Shown here one piece after another: positions 42,545-51,867 of a DNA stretch of 64,000 nucleotides (its first letter is position 1; every line of letters begins with the position of its first letter). The notes beneath the pieces were generated by a model. The model was not told where the DNA came from and ran no database searches. It was given only the letters and a program-made list of their open reading frames with translations. The stretch spans positions 615,998 through 679,997 of the forward strand of contig CAJFVJ010000003.1 in the NCBI GenBank assembly GCA_904420445.1, in the 5' to 3' direction. The position numbers were made by a program, and so were the translations under genes. The DNA is from Candidatus Adamsella avium. Its GTDB lineage: Bacteria > Cyanobacteriota > Vampirovibrionia > Gastranaerophilales > CAJFVJ01.

Positions 42545-42572
42545 AAGACGGTATTCTGCCGTCTTTTTTTTA
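42545..42572 (+). terminator. Rho-independent terminator after sepF
   Basis: AGACGGTA / TGCCGTCT stem of eight pairs (one G-U) with TTC loop, then eight or more T. Confidence 0.88.
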
Positions 42573-42587
42573 TTTCAAAAAATATAG

Positions 42588-42593
42588 TATAAT
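42588..42593 (+). promoter_or_regulatory. -10 element of a near-leaderless transcript
   Basis: A perfect TATAAT ends 8 bp before the ATG at 42602, so the expected RNA start is at about 42600, giving a leader of 0-2 nt. There is no room for a Shine-Dalgarno site. The -35 position is a T-run belonging to the sepF terminator. Confidence 0.5.
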
Positions 42594-42601
42594 TTAGTAT
42601 T

Positions 42602-43426
42602 ATGAAAACACTCTTCAAAAATATATGGCTGAGAATAGAAGAACCTCTTGTATTTCATCCTCTGAGAAAAACTCTCGCAGAGCCGACAGAGAAAATCAAA
42701 CACAAAATAGAAAACCTCTACATAAAATCAGGTAATTCAACGCTGAATGCCTGGTATCTTCATCCGAAAGGAAACAATCCTGTTGTCATCTACTGCCATG
42801 GACAGGGAGAAAACATCTCGTCGATGCAGCAATCTTATGACTTCATGGAGGAAAGAGGAATAGGCTTTCTTGCAGTCGACTACACTGGACATGGCAACAG
42901 CACAGGGCATCCTACAGAAGAGAAGATTTATTCAGACATTGACACCTGCGTCGAATATCTGAAGAACGAAAAACATTTTGATATGTCAAAAATCATAATC
43001 TGGGGACGTTCAATGGGCGGAGCCATTGCTATCGAAGCATCAACAAGACATTCTTTCCTCGGAACAATTGTGGAAAGCTCTTTTACAAACATCAAAGATG
43101 CGGGCGTAAGCTTGTCTTACAGCAATCACGAAGCCATGGGACCGATTAGGCGTATCCTTTTCAGAAATGCCCATTATATGCCCGTAACTCAAAACTTTGA
43201 CTCCTATTCAAAAATAGACAGAGTAAAATCTCCCATGCTAATAATCCACTCAAAACAGGATGAGCTGATTAACTTTGAACAGGCTCAAAAAAATGCCAGG
43301 AAAGCTGATTTTGCAAAGTTTGTACTTCTTGATGAAGGAGGTCACTATTATAGCAGCTGGGCATTTGATGAAATAGAAAAATTTATCAATCAACTAAGTC
43401 GGGTCGAAGTTTCGCAGCCCCTTTGA
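42602..43426 (+). CDS. Alpha/beta hydrolase (S33/BEM46-like)
   Basis: 274 residues. YCHGQGENISS (oxyanion region), nucleophile Ser in WGRSMGGAIAI, acid MLIIHSKQDELI and the C-terminal His in DEGGHYYSSW. Serine-hydrolase fold; it may act on esters or amides, with unknown substrate. It has no ribosome-binding site and a promoter almost at the ATG. It ends 41 bp inside the convergent chorismate mutase gene. Confidence 0.87.
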   Translation: MKTLFKNIWLRIEEPLVFHPLRKTLAEPTEKIKHKIENLYIKSGNSTLNAWYLHPKGNNPVVIYCHGQGENISSMQQSYDFMEERGIGFLAVDYTGHGNSTGHPTEEKIYSDIDTCVEYLKNEKHFDMSKIIIWGRSMGGAIAIEASTRHSFLGTIVESSFTNIKDAGVSLSYSNHEAMGPIRRILFRNAHYMPVTQNFDSYSKIDRVKSPMLIIHSKQDELINFEQAQKNARKADFAKFVLLDEGGHYYSSWAFDEIEKFINQLSRVEVSQPL

Positions 43427-43763
43427 GATAAGCATGGTGAACCTCTTCCTGAGATAAAGAAGTATTGACGACCATCAAAACTCTTATGCATTTTTTCAAG
43501 CTCTCAGGAACGCCTAATTCATTTGTACAAATCATCGGAACGTGATTCCACCCGAGATTTTTGCGTGCAAATTTTGCAGGAAAAGCAGCATCAATATCTT
43601 TGGTCAGAGAAAATATAACATGAGAAATATCTTTCGCATCGATTTTGTTTTTCTCTAATAAAACCCCTAACAGCTCAACAGTTGCCGCTTCTATCTCAAC
43701 TTCAGAATTCGATTCAATGGTAATGGCACCTCTTACTCCACGAGACACAAGATTTTCAGACAT
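43386..43763 (-). CDS. aroH: Chorismate mutase, AroH type
   Basis: 125 residues, the normal length of the AroH trimer-type enzyme. RGVRGAITIESNS at the N-terminus, the ELLGVLLEKN block, FSLTKDIDAAFPAKFAR, WNHVPMICTNELGVP and IRVLMVVNT are all present; Arg7-equivalent and the Arg after the VPMI block contact chorismate. Converts chorismate to prephenate for Phe/Tyr. AAAGGGG before ATG. The 3' end overlaps the convergent hydrolase by 41 bp. Confidence 0.94.
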   Translation of the reverse strand: MSENLVSRGVRGAITIESNSEVEIEAATVELLGVLLEKNKIDAKDISHVIFSLTKDIDAAFPAKFARKNLGWNHVPMICTNELGVPESLKKCIRVLMVVNTSLSQEEVHHAYLKGAAKLRPDLVD

Positions 43764-43825
43764 ATTTCCCCTTTCGTTTTTGATGTGTAATAATACTAAT
43801 TAAATCATGGAAATAAAATAAAAAA

Positions 43826-45817
43826 ATGGCAAAAGAATTTAAAGTAGTTTCAAAATATGATCCTGCAGGCGACCAGCCAAAGGCAATCAAAGAGCTCTCA
43901 GAGGGCATAAAAAGAGGCGACGACACCCAGATTCTTCTCGGTGTAACAGGCTCAGGAAAAACCTATACCATTGCCAAGGTTATCGAACAGGTAAAGATGC
44001 CGACTCTTGTTATCGCACACAACAAAACCCTCGCCGCACAGCTATACGGTGAATTTCGAGAGCTTTTTCCAGATAACGCCGTTGAATACTTCATCTCTTA
44101 CTATGACTACTACCAGCCTGAAGCCTATATCCCGAGAACTGATACCTTCATCGAAAAATCTGCAACCATAAACGATGAAATAGACCGTCTGCGCCACAAT
44201 ACAACAAGAAGCCTCTACGAACGACGTGATGTAATTGTCGTCGCAAGCGTAAGCTGTATATACGGTTTGGGGCTGCCTGAAAATTATTTCAAAGGGGCGT
44301 TGAAAATCAAAGAAGGCGACATAATAAACAGACATGACCTGCTCTCAAAACTTGTGGAAGCACGTTATTCAAGAAATGACTTAGAACTCAAAAGAGGAAC
44401 GTTCAGAGCAAGAGGTGATGTAATAGAACTCATGCCTGCCTATGAAAACATCATCACAAGAATTTCTCTCTGGGGCGATGAAATCGAAAAAATTACCAAA
44501 ATTGATGCAGTAAGCGGCGAAGTCCTCGAAATTTGCGACGAAACAATCGTCTTCCCTGCCGTTCATTACATCTCATCAGAAAACGATAAAGAAGAAACTC
44601 TGAAAATGATACGAGAGGAACTCCAAAACCGCCTTGTTGAACTCAAAAATCAGGGCAAACTCGTTGAAGCACAACGCCTTGACCAGAGAACTCGCTACGA
44701 TATGGAAATGATTAAGGAAATGGGTTATTGCTCTGGGATAGAAAACTATTCAAGAATCCTCGAAAGAAGAGCCCCCGGAACTCCTCCCGCTACCCTGCTT
44801 GATTATTTCAAAGGTGATTTTCTTGTTGTGGTCGATGAATCACACGTTACTCTCCCTCAGCTCAAGGGGATGTACAACGGAGACAGAGCGAGAAAAAACA
44901 CACTCGTTGAATACGGATTCAGGCTTCCATGTGCCGTTGATAACAGACCGCTTACTTTTGAAGAATTTTTTGAAAAAGTAAAACAAAAAGTCTACGTTTC
45001 TGCAACGCCAGGAGAATTTGAACAAGAACACGCCCAGAATACGGTAGAACAAATCATCAGACCGACAGGTCTTCTTGACCCTGAAATATCGGTAAGACCA
45101 ATCAAAAATCAGGTCGATGACCTTCTCTCCGAAATAAAAATAAGAGAAAAACTAAAAGAAAGAGTCCTAATAACAACTCTTACAAAGAAAATGTCAGAAG
45201 ACCTGACTGAATACTTCAACCAGATGGGCGTAAGAGTCAGATATCTCCACAGCGAAATTCAATCAATAGAACGTGTGGAAATCCTGCGTGACCTGCGTCT
45301 TGGAGAATTTGATGTCCTCGTAGGCGTAAACCTTCTGAGAGAAGGGCTTGATTTGCCGGAAGTCAGTCTTGTAGCCATTATGGACGCTGATAAAGAAGGA
45401 TTCCTGCGCTCTGAAACAAGCCTTATACAAACAATCGGAAGAGCCGCAAGAAATGCCTGCGGGAAAGTTATTATGTATGCAGACAGAATAACAGACAGCA
45501 TGGATAAAGCCATCACAGAAACGAACAGAAGGCGGGAACTCCAGATGGCATTCAATAAAGAACACAACATAACCCCCAAAACAATCATAAAACCGGTCAC
45601 AGAAAATCTTCTCGAACTCGTCAACAGCTATCGAAACATCGAAGATATTGTGGCTCACCAAATGGCAGATATGAATGTCGAAATGAAAGACCTTCCGAAA
45701 GTTATAGACAAACTCGAAAAAGAAATGCATAAAGCTGCCAAACTGCTAGACTTTGAGCAAGCAGCCGAAATAAGGGATAAACTCAAAAAACTGCGTGAAC
45801 TGAATAAAATGAGATAA
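43826..45817 (+). CDS. uvrB: UvrABC excinuclease subunit B
   Basis: 663 residues, full length. Walker [15 protein letters not shown] at about 39, beta-hairpin region [16 protein letters not shown]-like [10 protein letters not shown], helicase motifs VSATPGEFE and QTIGRAARN, and a UVR domain at the C-terminus ([21 protein letters not shown]). It scans DNA with UvrA and recruits UvrC in nucleotide excision repair. No good ribosome-binding site is seen before the ATG. Stands alone. Confidence 0.97.
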   Translation: MAKEFKVVSKYDPAGDQPKAIKELSEGIKRGDDTQILLGVTGSGKTYTIAKVIEQVKMPTLVIAHNKTLAAQLYGEFRELFPDNAVEYFISYYDYYQPEAYIPRTDTFIEKSATINDEIDRLRHNTTRSLYERRDVIVVASVSCIYGLGLPENYFKGALKIKEGDIINRHDLLSKLVEARYSRNDLELKRGTFRARGDVIELMPAYENIITRISLWGDEIEKITKIDAVSGEVLEICDETIVFPAVHYISSENDKEETLKMIREELQNRLVELKNQGKLVEAQRLDQRTRYDMEMIKEMGYCSGIENYSRILERRAPGTPPATLLDYFKGDFLVVVDESHVTLPQLKGMYNGDRARKNTLVEYGFRLPCAVDNRPLTFEEFFEKVKQKVYVSATPGEFEQEHAQNTVEQIIRPTGLLDPEISVRPIKNQVDDLLSEIKIREKLKERVLITTLTKKMSEDLTEYFNQMGVRVRYLHSEIQSIERVEILRDLRLGEFDVLVGVNLLREGLDLPEVSLVAIMDADKEGFLRSETSLIQTIGRAARNACGKVIMYADRITDSMDKAITETNRRRELQMAFNKEHNITPKTIIKPVTENLLELVNSYRNIEDIVAHQMADMNVEMKDLPKVIDKLEKEMHKAAKLLDFEQAAEIRDKLKKLRELNKMR

Positions 45818-45833
45818 ATCTCATTTATCTTCC

Positions 45834-46075
45834 GTCATTCTGAGCCCGCAGGGCGAAGAATCCCTTTGTACGAAAAGATATTTCGCTTATGCTCAATATG
45901 ACTCGTTAATTCATAACTAACTACAAAATCAGATTTTTTCTTGAAACTCTGTGGAGCATAGCAACTTTTCAGCGTTTCAGAATAAAATTTCGAAATTTTA
46001 TTTCTGTTGCATTTTTTCTTTTTGCCCGCAACCAGAAGAAAGAAATAAAGAAAATTTCAAACTGCGTTCAGAGTG
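45834..46075. repeat. Copy of the dispersed intergenic repeat
   Basis: Starts GTCATTCTGAGCCCGCAGGG and contains the GAAACTCTG...CAGCGTTTC module (45943-45978) and the CTAACTACAAAATCAG phrase of the 38.4-kb repeat. The strip is non-coding and ends at the small convergent gene. Confidence 0.8.
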
Positions 46076-46337
46076 ACTTTTCCACCTTGCGGACGTCTAT
46101 ACCTCTGTTTGCAAGGAAAGACTTTAGAACTTCATCATATTCATCAGGAGTTTTATAAGTAATGGTAATATCCTTCCCTTCAATCAAATCTTCATCAGAG
46201 CCTATATTATCCGATTGCTCAACAGGTATACCTATTTCCGATAAAGCATATCCAGTATTCATCGCAACAGAAAACTTCTCAACAGAAAGCATCTTGGCAT
46301 TTCTTATTTCAAAAGCAGAACCAAAAGATATTGTCAT
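46068..46337 (-). CDS. Small orphan protein starting MTISFGS
   Basis: About 89 residues from the ATG at 46337, 13 codons inside the longest frame. GGAG lies 10 nt before it, and the start then gives MTISFGSAFE, matching the N-terminal Ser-Phe-Gly motif of other proteins here. The longer frame (from 46376) would bury this motif. It is soluble and acidic with a VEKSL tail. No family recognised. Confidence 0.6.
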   Translation of the reverse strand: MTISFGSAFEIRNAKMLSVEKFSVAMNTGYALSEIGIPVEQSDNIGSDEDLIEGKDITITYKTPDEYDEVLKSFLANRGIDVRKVEKSL

Positions 46338-46510
46338 AGCCGTGTTTCTCCATATCCATTCCGACATAAAGTCCATTTATGTTATTGATAAAAAATCAAA
46401 AAAACTCTTTTTGAATAATATGTTAACTTTTGTAATTTTTTCGAGAAAACTTTCAATTTAATAGAGTATATATTTTTTATATATATAAGGAAATATATAG
46501 GCACAAGAAA

Positions 46511-46843
46511 ATGTTAGACGCATACCAACTAAACTACATGCAGCAGCTCGGACTGCAGAAAAAAGACAACACCAAGCAGCCTCCTCCGCCTCCAACCCCG
46601 ATGGCGCAGATGATGACGCAGTTCAACTTCATCGCCTCACAGCAAAACTACAACATGTTGTATCAGGAGTATGAAGGGCTGAAGAAAAGAAAAAGCGACC
46701 TGCTGAGGGATTACAACCAGAAACTTGCCCAGAATGCTGCGTTGAACAACATCCCGAGTTATCAAATTCAGGGGCTTATTGATGAAATCAATCAGGTAAA
46801 CGCTCGCCTCAGAACTCTTGATAATCAACTAGCTCAATACTAA
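46511..46843 (+). CDS. Small Gln/Asn-rich coiled-coil protein
   Basis: 110 residues. Residues 1-45 are Gln/Met/Pro-rich, with a run of five Pro at about 24-28. Residues 52-108 form a predicted coiled coil with heptad Leu/Tyr/Asn (YEGLKKRKSDLLRDY, LIDEINQVNARLRTLDNQL). No signal peptide or known domain. The 3' end overlaps tmk by 15 bp in convergent orientation. Confidence 0.7.
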   Translation: MLDAYQLNYMQQLGLQKKDNTKQPPPPPTPMAQMMTQFNFIASQQNYNMLYQEYEGLKKRKSDLLRDYNQKLAQNAALNNIPSYQIQGLIDEINQVNARLRTLDNQLAQY

Positions 46844-47446
46844 TGAATCAAGCACGTCTTTAACCTGCTCAAAGACTTCATCGATTGACTTGTTTGCATC
46901 AAGAACCCTGAATCTCTCAGGCTCTGCTTTTGCCAATTCAAGATAACCCATGCGGACTTTCTTGTGAAATTCTTTTGATAAAGACTCAAGTCTGTCTTTG
47001 TTTTCGCCGACTCTTTTCGAGGCGGTGTCAGTGTCTACATCAAACAGCAGGGTCAAATCAGGCTTTCTTGAGTGAGTAACTATGTTGTTTAAAAGATTTA
47101 TTTTCTCTATATCAAGCCCCCGTCCATATCCCTGATAGGCAACCGTTGAATCGATATGACGGTCGCATACAACGACAACACCCTGATTTATCGCAGGGAA
47201 AATCTTTGTGTCTATATGCTGCGCTCTATCAGCGAGGTATAGAAGAAGTTCGCAGTTATCACTCACTTCTCCCTCATAATTAAGCAAAATATCACGAAGT
47301 TTCAAGCCCAAATCTGTTCCTCCCGGATCTCTTGTGATGAGGTAGTTGATATTATGCTCATCAAAGTATTCAGCTATTTTCTTCAGCTGGGTAGTCTTGC
47401 CTGACCCATCAGCACCCTCGAGGGTTATAAATAAACCTTTTTTCAT
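46829..47446 (-). CDS. tmk: Thymidylate kinase
   Basis: 205 residues. P-loop GADGSGKTTQ at about 11-20, DRH (CDRHIDSTVAYQGYGRG) and RDPGGT. Phosphorylates dTMP to dTDP. It is 10 bp downstream of purH in the same direction with AGGACAGGA before the ATG, so it is co-transcribed with purine synthesis. Confidence 0.96.
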   Translation of the reverse strand: MKKGLFITLEGADGSGKTTQLKKIAEYFDEHNINYLITRDPGGTDLGLKLRDILLNYEGEVSDNCELLLYLADRAQHIDTKIFPAINQGVVVVCDRHIDSTVAYQGYGRGLDIEKINLLNNIVTHSRKPDLTLLFDVDTDTASKRVGENKDRLESLSKEFHKKVRMGYLELAKAEPERFRVLDANKSIDEVFEQVKDVLDSLVLS

Positions 47447-47456
47447 TATCCTGTCC

Positions 47457-48986
47457 TTAGTGTTTAAAATGCCTGATAGAAGTCGTAATCATCGAAATTT
47501 TGTATTTGTTTGCTTCGTCTATCACGTCTTTATCTTTTATGCTGCCGCCCGGTTGAATAATAGCAGTAATACCTGCTGATGCTGCGGCTTTTATGTTATC
47601 AATCGCAGGGAAGAAACCGTCGCTTGCAACTACGGCATCTTTCAAATCATCACAGACTTTTGAGAGAGCTATCTCCATTGCTCCGATACGGCTTGTCTGT
47701 CCCGCTCCGATGCCGATAGCTTTCTTATCTTTCGCAACGACTATAGCATTTGATTTTGCATGTTTTGCAACTTTCCATGCAAAGACCATATCTTCAACCT
47801 GTTCTGCAGTCGGTTTTTTCTCCGTTACAACCTTAAATGTATCCTTATTCAGCTCTGCTCTGTCCTCGCTTTGAATAAGAGTACCGAAAGATAACTCTTT
47901 TATGTCAAACTTCTTAAGTTGTCTATACTGTATGAGATTGTTGTTGAGTTTGATAAGACGAAGATTTTTCTTCTTCTTCAACAACTCGAGAGCTTCAGGA
48001 GAAAAATCAGGAGCAACAAGAACTTCAAGAAAAACAGAAGACGCATGTTTTGCAATTTTCTCGGTTACCGGCTGATTAAACGCTATTATCCCGCCGAATG
48101 CGCTCAGAGAATCACAGTCAAATGCTTTCATATAAGCATCATCAATGTCATTGCCAATAGCAACACCGCAGGGAGTTGAATGCTTAATTACCGCTACAGC
48201 GGGGACATCAGGGAACTCGCTGATAATATCAACGGCAGCAGACATATCACTGATGTTGTTGAAAGAAAGCTCTTTTCCGTTGAGAATTTCAAAACTTGTT
48301 TTGTTTGAATAAAACGCTGCCATCTGATGAGGATTTTCGCCGTATCTGAGGTCATATTCTTTTTTCAGAGAAATATTAAACACCTCAGGCAGCTTATCAG
48401 ATGAAGGAAGCAAGACTTCTGATAAAGAGTTTGAAATCATCGTATCATAAGCTGCTGTATGAGCAAACGCCTCAACAGCAAGTTTCTTTCTGAAATCAAT
48501 TGATGTAACTCCATCATTCTGCTCAAGATTTTCAACAAGTTCTTCATACTGAGAAACGGAGCATACTGACGCTACATAATCAAAATTCTTCGCCGCTGCA
48601 CGAATAAGCGACACCCCGCCTATGTCAATAAGTTCTATCATCTCATCGATATTCAAATTATTCTTGAAAGGATAAAGATTGACTATCACAATATCAACAG
48701 GAGAGATAGAAAACTTCTCAAGCTGGTTAAGATGCTCTGAGTTATCCTGCTGTGCTAGAATTCCTGCAAAAACACGGGGATGAAGAGTTTTCACTCTTCC
48801 GTTGAGCAGCTCGCCAAATTCGTTCAAATCGGAAATCTCCTGACAGTTGATACCGTTTTCGGCAAGTTTCTTGAAAGTTCCGCCTGTTGATATAATCTCA
48901 TATCCGAATTTTTCAGATAAAACCTTTGCGAGTTCAACAACTCCTTCTTTATTATAGACGCTTATCAGCGCTTTTTTCGCTCTCAT
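47457..48986 (-). CDS. purH: Bifunctional AICAR transformylase / IMP cyclohydrolase
   Basis: 509 residues. IMP cyclohydrolase domain (VYNKEGVVELAKVL, STGGTFKKL, VNLYPF) up to about 185. The AICAR transformylase domain follows (LRYGENPHQMAAFY, KHSTPCGVAIG, SAFGGIIAFN, GQTSRIGAMEIA, DGFFPAIDN, IQPGGSIKD). Catalyses the last two steps to IMP. AGGAG before ATG. Divergent from the purD-like gene. Confidence 0.97.
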   Translation of the reverse strand: MRAKKALISVYNKEGVVELAKVLSEKFGYEIISTGGTFKKLAENGINCQEISDLNEFGELLNGRVKTLHPRVFAGILAQQDNSEHLNQLEKFSISPVDIVIVNLYPFKNNLNIDEMIELIDIGGVSLIRAAAKNFDYVASVCSVSQYEELVENLEQNDGVTSIDFRKKLAVEAFAHTAAYDTMISNSLSEVLLPSSDKLPEVFNISLKKEYDLRYGENPHQMAAFYSNKTSFEILNGKELSFNNISDMSAAVDIISEFPDVPAVAVIKHSTPCGVAIGNDIDDAYMKAFDCDSLSAFGGIIAFNQPVTEKIAKHASSVFLEVLVAPDFSPEALELLKKKKNLRLIKLNNNLIQYRQLKKFDIKELSFGTLIQSEDRAELNKDTFKVVTEKKPTAEQVEDMVFAWKVAKHAKSNAIVVAKDKKAIGIGAGQTSRIGAMEIALSKVCDDLKDAVVASDGFFPAIDNIKAAASAGITAIIQPGGSIKDKDVIDEANKYKISMITTSIRHFKH

Positions 48987-49105
48987 ATCTTTCTCCTGTT
49001 TTAAACTCTATCCTCAGTTTATGCTAAAGATAAAAAAATTTAAATGAAAATTTTTTGGTTTTTTAGTGTAAAATTAAAGAGCAGCAGAATTATTTGGAAC
49101 CTTAC

Positions 49106-50371
49106 ATGAGAGTTTTAATAATAGGATCAAGCGGTGTAGAACATGCCATTGCAAACAAGCTTGCAGCTGATAACTCGGCTGAGATGATTTTTGTCACCCC
49201 GGGCAACCCCGGTATAGAAAAAGTTGCAAACTGCATTAACATCCCTGAGAGTCAGACAAATGAACTGTTAGAATTTGCGATGGAAAATATGATTGATTTT
49301 ACCATAGCAACTTCAAAAACAGCGCTCGAAGACGGTATTGTTGACAAATTCAGAGCAAATAACCTCTTAATCTTCGGTCCTGATTTGAACTCGCAAAAAA
49401 TAACCTCTCAACGCAGCTATGCAAAAAAACTCTGCTACAAATACAAAGTGCCGATTACAAAATTCGGCGTGTTCGAAAAAGAAGCAGCTGCAGTTGAGTT
49501 TCTCAAAACAGTAAAATATCCGGTTGCCATCAAACTCGACTCGCAAACCCCGGCAGTAAACACCTATATCTGCGAAACTCCTGTATTTGCACAGCAGATG
49601 ATTGAACCTATTTTATCAAACGACAACAAAAAAGTAATCATCGAAGAATATCTCGAAGGAAAAGATATCACCCTTTCTGTTATAACAGACGGTTATAATG
49701 CTGTTCCGCTGCCTGCATGTGTGTCATATTTTCATGCTCAGGACTGCGGCGGGGGACCGATAACAAAAGGAACGGGTGCTTATGCTCCTGCAAGCGCCAT
49801 AAGTTATGAAACAGAAGGTTTTATCGCAGGAAACATAGTCTTCCCGATTATAGACGCTCTGAACAATGAGAAAACTCCCTACAGCGGGATACTTACCTTC
49901 AGAATGAAGCTGACACCGCAGGGGCAAATTTTTCTGACTGATATAGACTCTGTTCTCGGCAACCCTGAAGCTCAAACAATTCTTCCTTTACTCGAAGAAG
50001 ACCTGCTCAGGATTTTCTATTCAACAGCTATCGGCGCACTTGGAGATGACTACGAATCATTTATTACAAATGACAAATTTTCTGCAACTGCAATGTTATT
50101 ATCAGGAGCTTACCCGTTTGATTTCAAACAAAATTTCACGATAGAAATTGAACCTGAGCTTGATGAAGATATCATTGTTTGTCAAAATCAAACAATCAGA
50201 AATAAATATTATGAAACAGTCACAAAAGGAGGACGTCCTGTTTCTGTTACAGCGTTAGGCTCAACGTTGAACATTGCCAGAGAAAAACTTTATTCGGCTA
50301 TAGAGTGCATAAACTTTGAAAATAAAAGATATCGTAAAGATATTGCACAAAATAAGGTGATAGAACTTTAA
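49106..50371 (+). CDS. purD: Divergent PurD-like ATP-grasp protein
   Basis: 421 residues from ATG 49106. Overall order is that of glycinamide ribonucleotide synthetase, but many conserved residues differ. GGREHA is SGVEHA and GPEAPL is TSKTAL. The K-A-D-G-x-A-A-G-K-G strand is KLDSQTPAVNT. The QDHKR block is SYFHA. NTGGMGAYSP is ITKGTGAYAP, and the metal-binding EFNxRFGDPE is DIDSVLGNPE. These lie in the ATP and metal sites, so activity is doubtful or altered. Next to purH, a purine role is the default. Confidence 0.8.
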   Translation: MRVLIIGSSGVEHAIANKLAADNSAEMIFVTPGNPGIEKVANCINIPESQTNELLEFAMENMIDFTIATSKTALEDGIVDKFRANNLLIFGPDLNSQKITSQRSYAKKLCYKYKVPITKFGVFEKEAAAVEFLKTVKYPVAIKLDSQTPAVNTYICETPVFAQQMIEPILSNDNKKVIIEEYLEGKDITLSVITDGYNAVPLPACVSYFHAQDCGGGPITKGTGAYAPASAISYETEGFIAGNIVFPIIDALNNEKTPYSGILTFRMKLTPQGQIFLTDIDSVLGNPEAQTILPLLEEDLLRIFYSTAIGALGDDYESFITNDKFSATAMLLSGAYPFDFKQNFTIEIEPELDEDIIVCQNQTIRNKYYETVTKGGRPVSVTALGSTLNIAREKLYSAIECINFENKRYRKDIAQNKVIEL

Positions 50372-50418
50372 ATTTATTTGTTTTTTATATAAAATATTTT
50401 CTTGTAAGGGTCGTGGAA

Positions 50419-51837
50419 ATGGATAATATTAACAACTTAAGAGCCGTTATTCTTGCAGCAGGAAAGGGAACGAGGATGAAATCCTCCACACCTAAAGTCC
50501 TGCACAAAATTTTCGGACTTACCCTCATCGAAAGAGTTATCAATCAAGTTCTGAGAGTTGAAGGCATAGAAAAAATCTTTGTTGTTATCGGGCATGGTGC
50601 TGATATGGTTCAGGAATGCCTTGATAAATCTTATGACAAAGAAACAATAAAAACCGTCCTCCAAACAGAACAAAAAGGAACAGCGGACGCAGTATTCAGA
50701 GCTTATAACGACCTTGAAAACTTTGATGGAAACGTCCTTATCCTCTGCGGAGATACCCCCCTGCTTGATGAAAAAACTCTCTCAGATTTTCTTGAATACC
50801 ACAACAGCAAACAGGCTGACCTGACTGTTATGTCTGCACTTCTCGATAATCCGGCCGGATACGGCAGAATCATCAGAAAACAAGATAAAAGCCTTGAAAA
50901 AATTGTCGAACAAAAAGACGCCTCAGATGAACAAAAAACAGTCAACGAAGTAAATGCAGGCGTATATTGTTTCAGATGGAAGAAAATAAAACAAGCCTTC
51001 TTTGAAATAAGCACAAATAACTCTCAGGGCGAATACTATCTGACTGACGTAATTGAATGGGCGGTAAAACAAGGCCTTAACACACAGGCATATATTCTCG
51101 AAAACAGCCAAAAAATGCTCGGAATAAACTCAAAAGAGCAGCTATCAGAAGCTTTCAAAATTTTGAACGAAGAAAAACTCAATGAACTTCACGAAAAAGG
51201 TATAACAATCTATGATGATAAAAGCACGTTCATCTCTCCTGAAACAGAAATAGAAGAAGATACTATCATCTACCCGAATGTTTATATTGAAGGAACGAAT
51301 CATTTTGGAAAATATAATATAATCGGTCCAAATACAACCATCTACGGAAATGTTACAACAGATGACAACGTAAAAATCACCCAGTCACAGGTATCAGACC
51401 TCCATGCCGGCAAAAATACAACCATAGGACCTTTCTCTCACATAAGAGACGGCGTAAAACTTGCTGAGAAAGTAAGAGTAGGCAACTTCGTCGAAGTCAA
51501 AAAATCGACGATAGAAAGCCATACAAACTGTGCGCATCTTAGTTATATCGGAGATGCCGCAATCGGAAGCGATGTAAATATCGGAGCTGGAACCATCACA
51601 GCCAACTACAATGCCATAACAAAAGAAAAAAGCAAAACTATTCTGAAAAACGGAGTCAAGGTCGGCTCAAACAGCGTTCTTGTAGCCCCTGTTACCGTCG
51701 AAGAAAACGCAAATATCGCCGCAGGCACCATCGTCACCGAAAACATTCCATCTGAAGCACTCGCAATAACCCGCTCGCATCTGAGAATTATCGCTGATTG
51801 GGTTATTGAGAAAAAAAGACTTTTTTTAAAAAAATAG
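50419..51837 (+). CDS. glmU: Bifunctional UDP-GlcNAc pyrophosphorylase/GlcN-1-P acetyltransferase
   Basis: About 472 residues from ATG 50419 (AAGGG 8 nt before it; a GTG at 50413 is also open). N-terminal nucleotidyltransferase: LAAGKGTRMKS, GDTPLL. The C-terminal left-handed beta-helix hexapeptide domain starts at about 265 and has FVEVKKSTI, AHLSYIGDA, NIGAGTI, and NGVKVGSN. Makes UDP-GlcNAc for peptidoglycan and glycans. Full length. Confidence 0.96.
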   Translation: MDNINNLRAVILAAGKGTRMKSSTPKVLHKIFGLTLIERVINQVLRVEGIEKIFVVIGHGADMVQECLDKSYDKETIKTVLQTEQKGTADAVFRAYNDLENFDGNVLILCGDTPLLDEKTLSDFLEYHNSKQADLTVMSALLDNPAGYGRIIRKQDKSLEKIVEQKDASDEQKTVNEVNAGVYCFRWKKIKQAFFEISTNNSQGEYYLTDVIEWAVKQGLNTQAYILENSQKMLGINSKEQLSEAFKILNEEKLNELHEKGITIYDDKSTFISPETEIEEDTIIYPNVYIEGTNHFGKYNIIGPNTTIYGNVTTDDNVKITQSQVSDLHAGKNTTIGPFSHIRDGVKLAEKVRVGNFVEVKKSTIESHTNCAHLSYIGDAAIGSDVNIGAGTITANYNAITKEKSKTILKNGVKVGSNSVLVAPVTVEENANIAAGTIVTENIPSEALAITRSHLRIIADWVIEKKRLFLKK

Positions 51838-51867
51838 GAGACCCCAAAATTGTTACAGGAAATGAAC

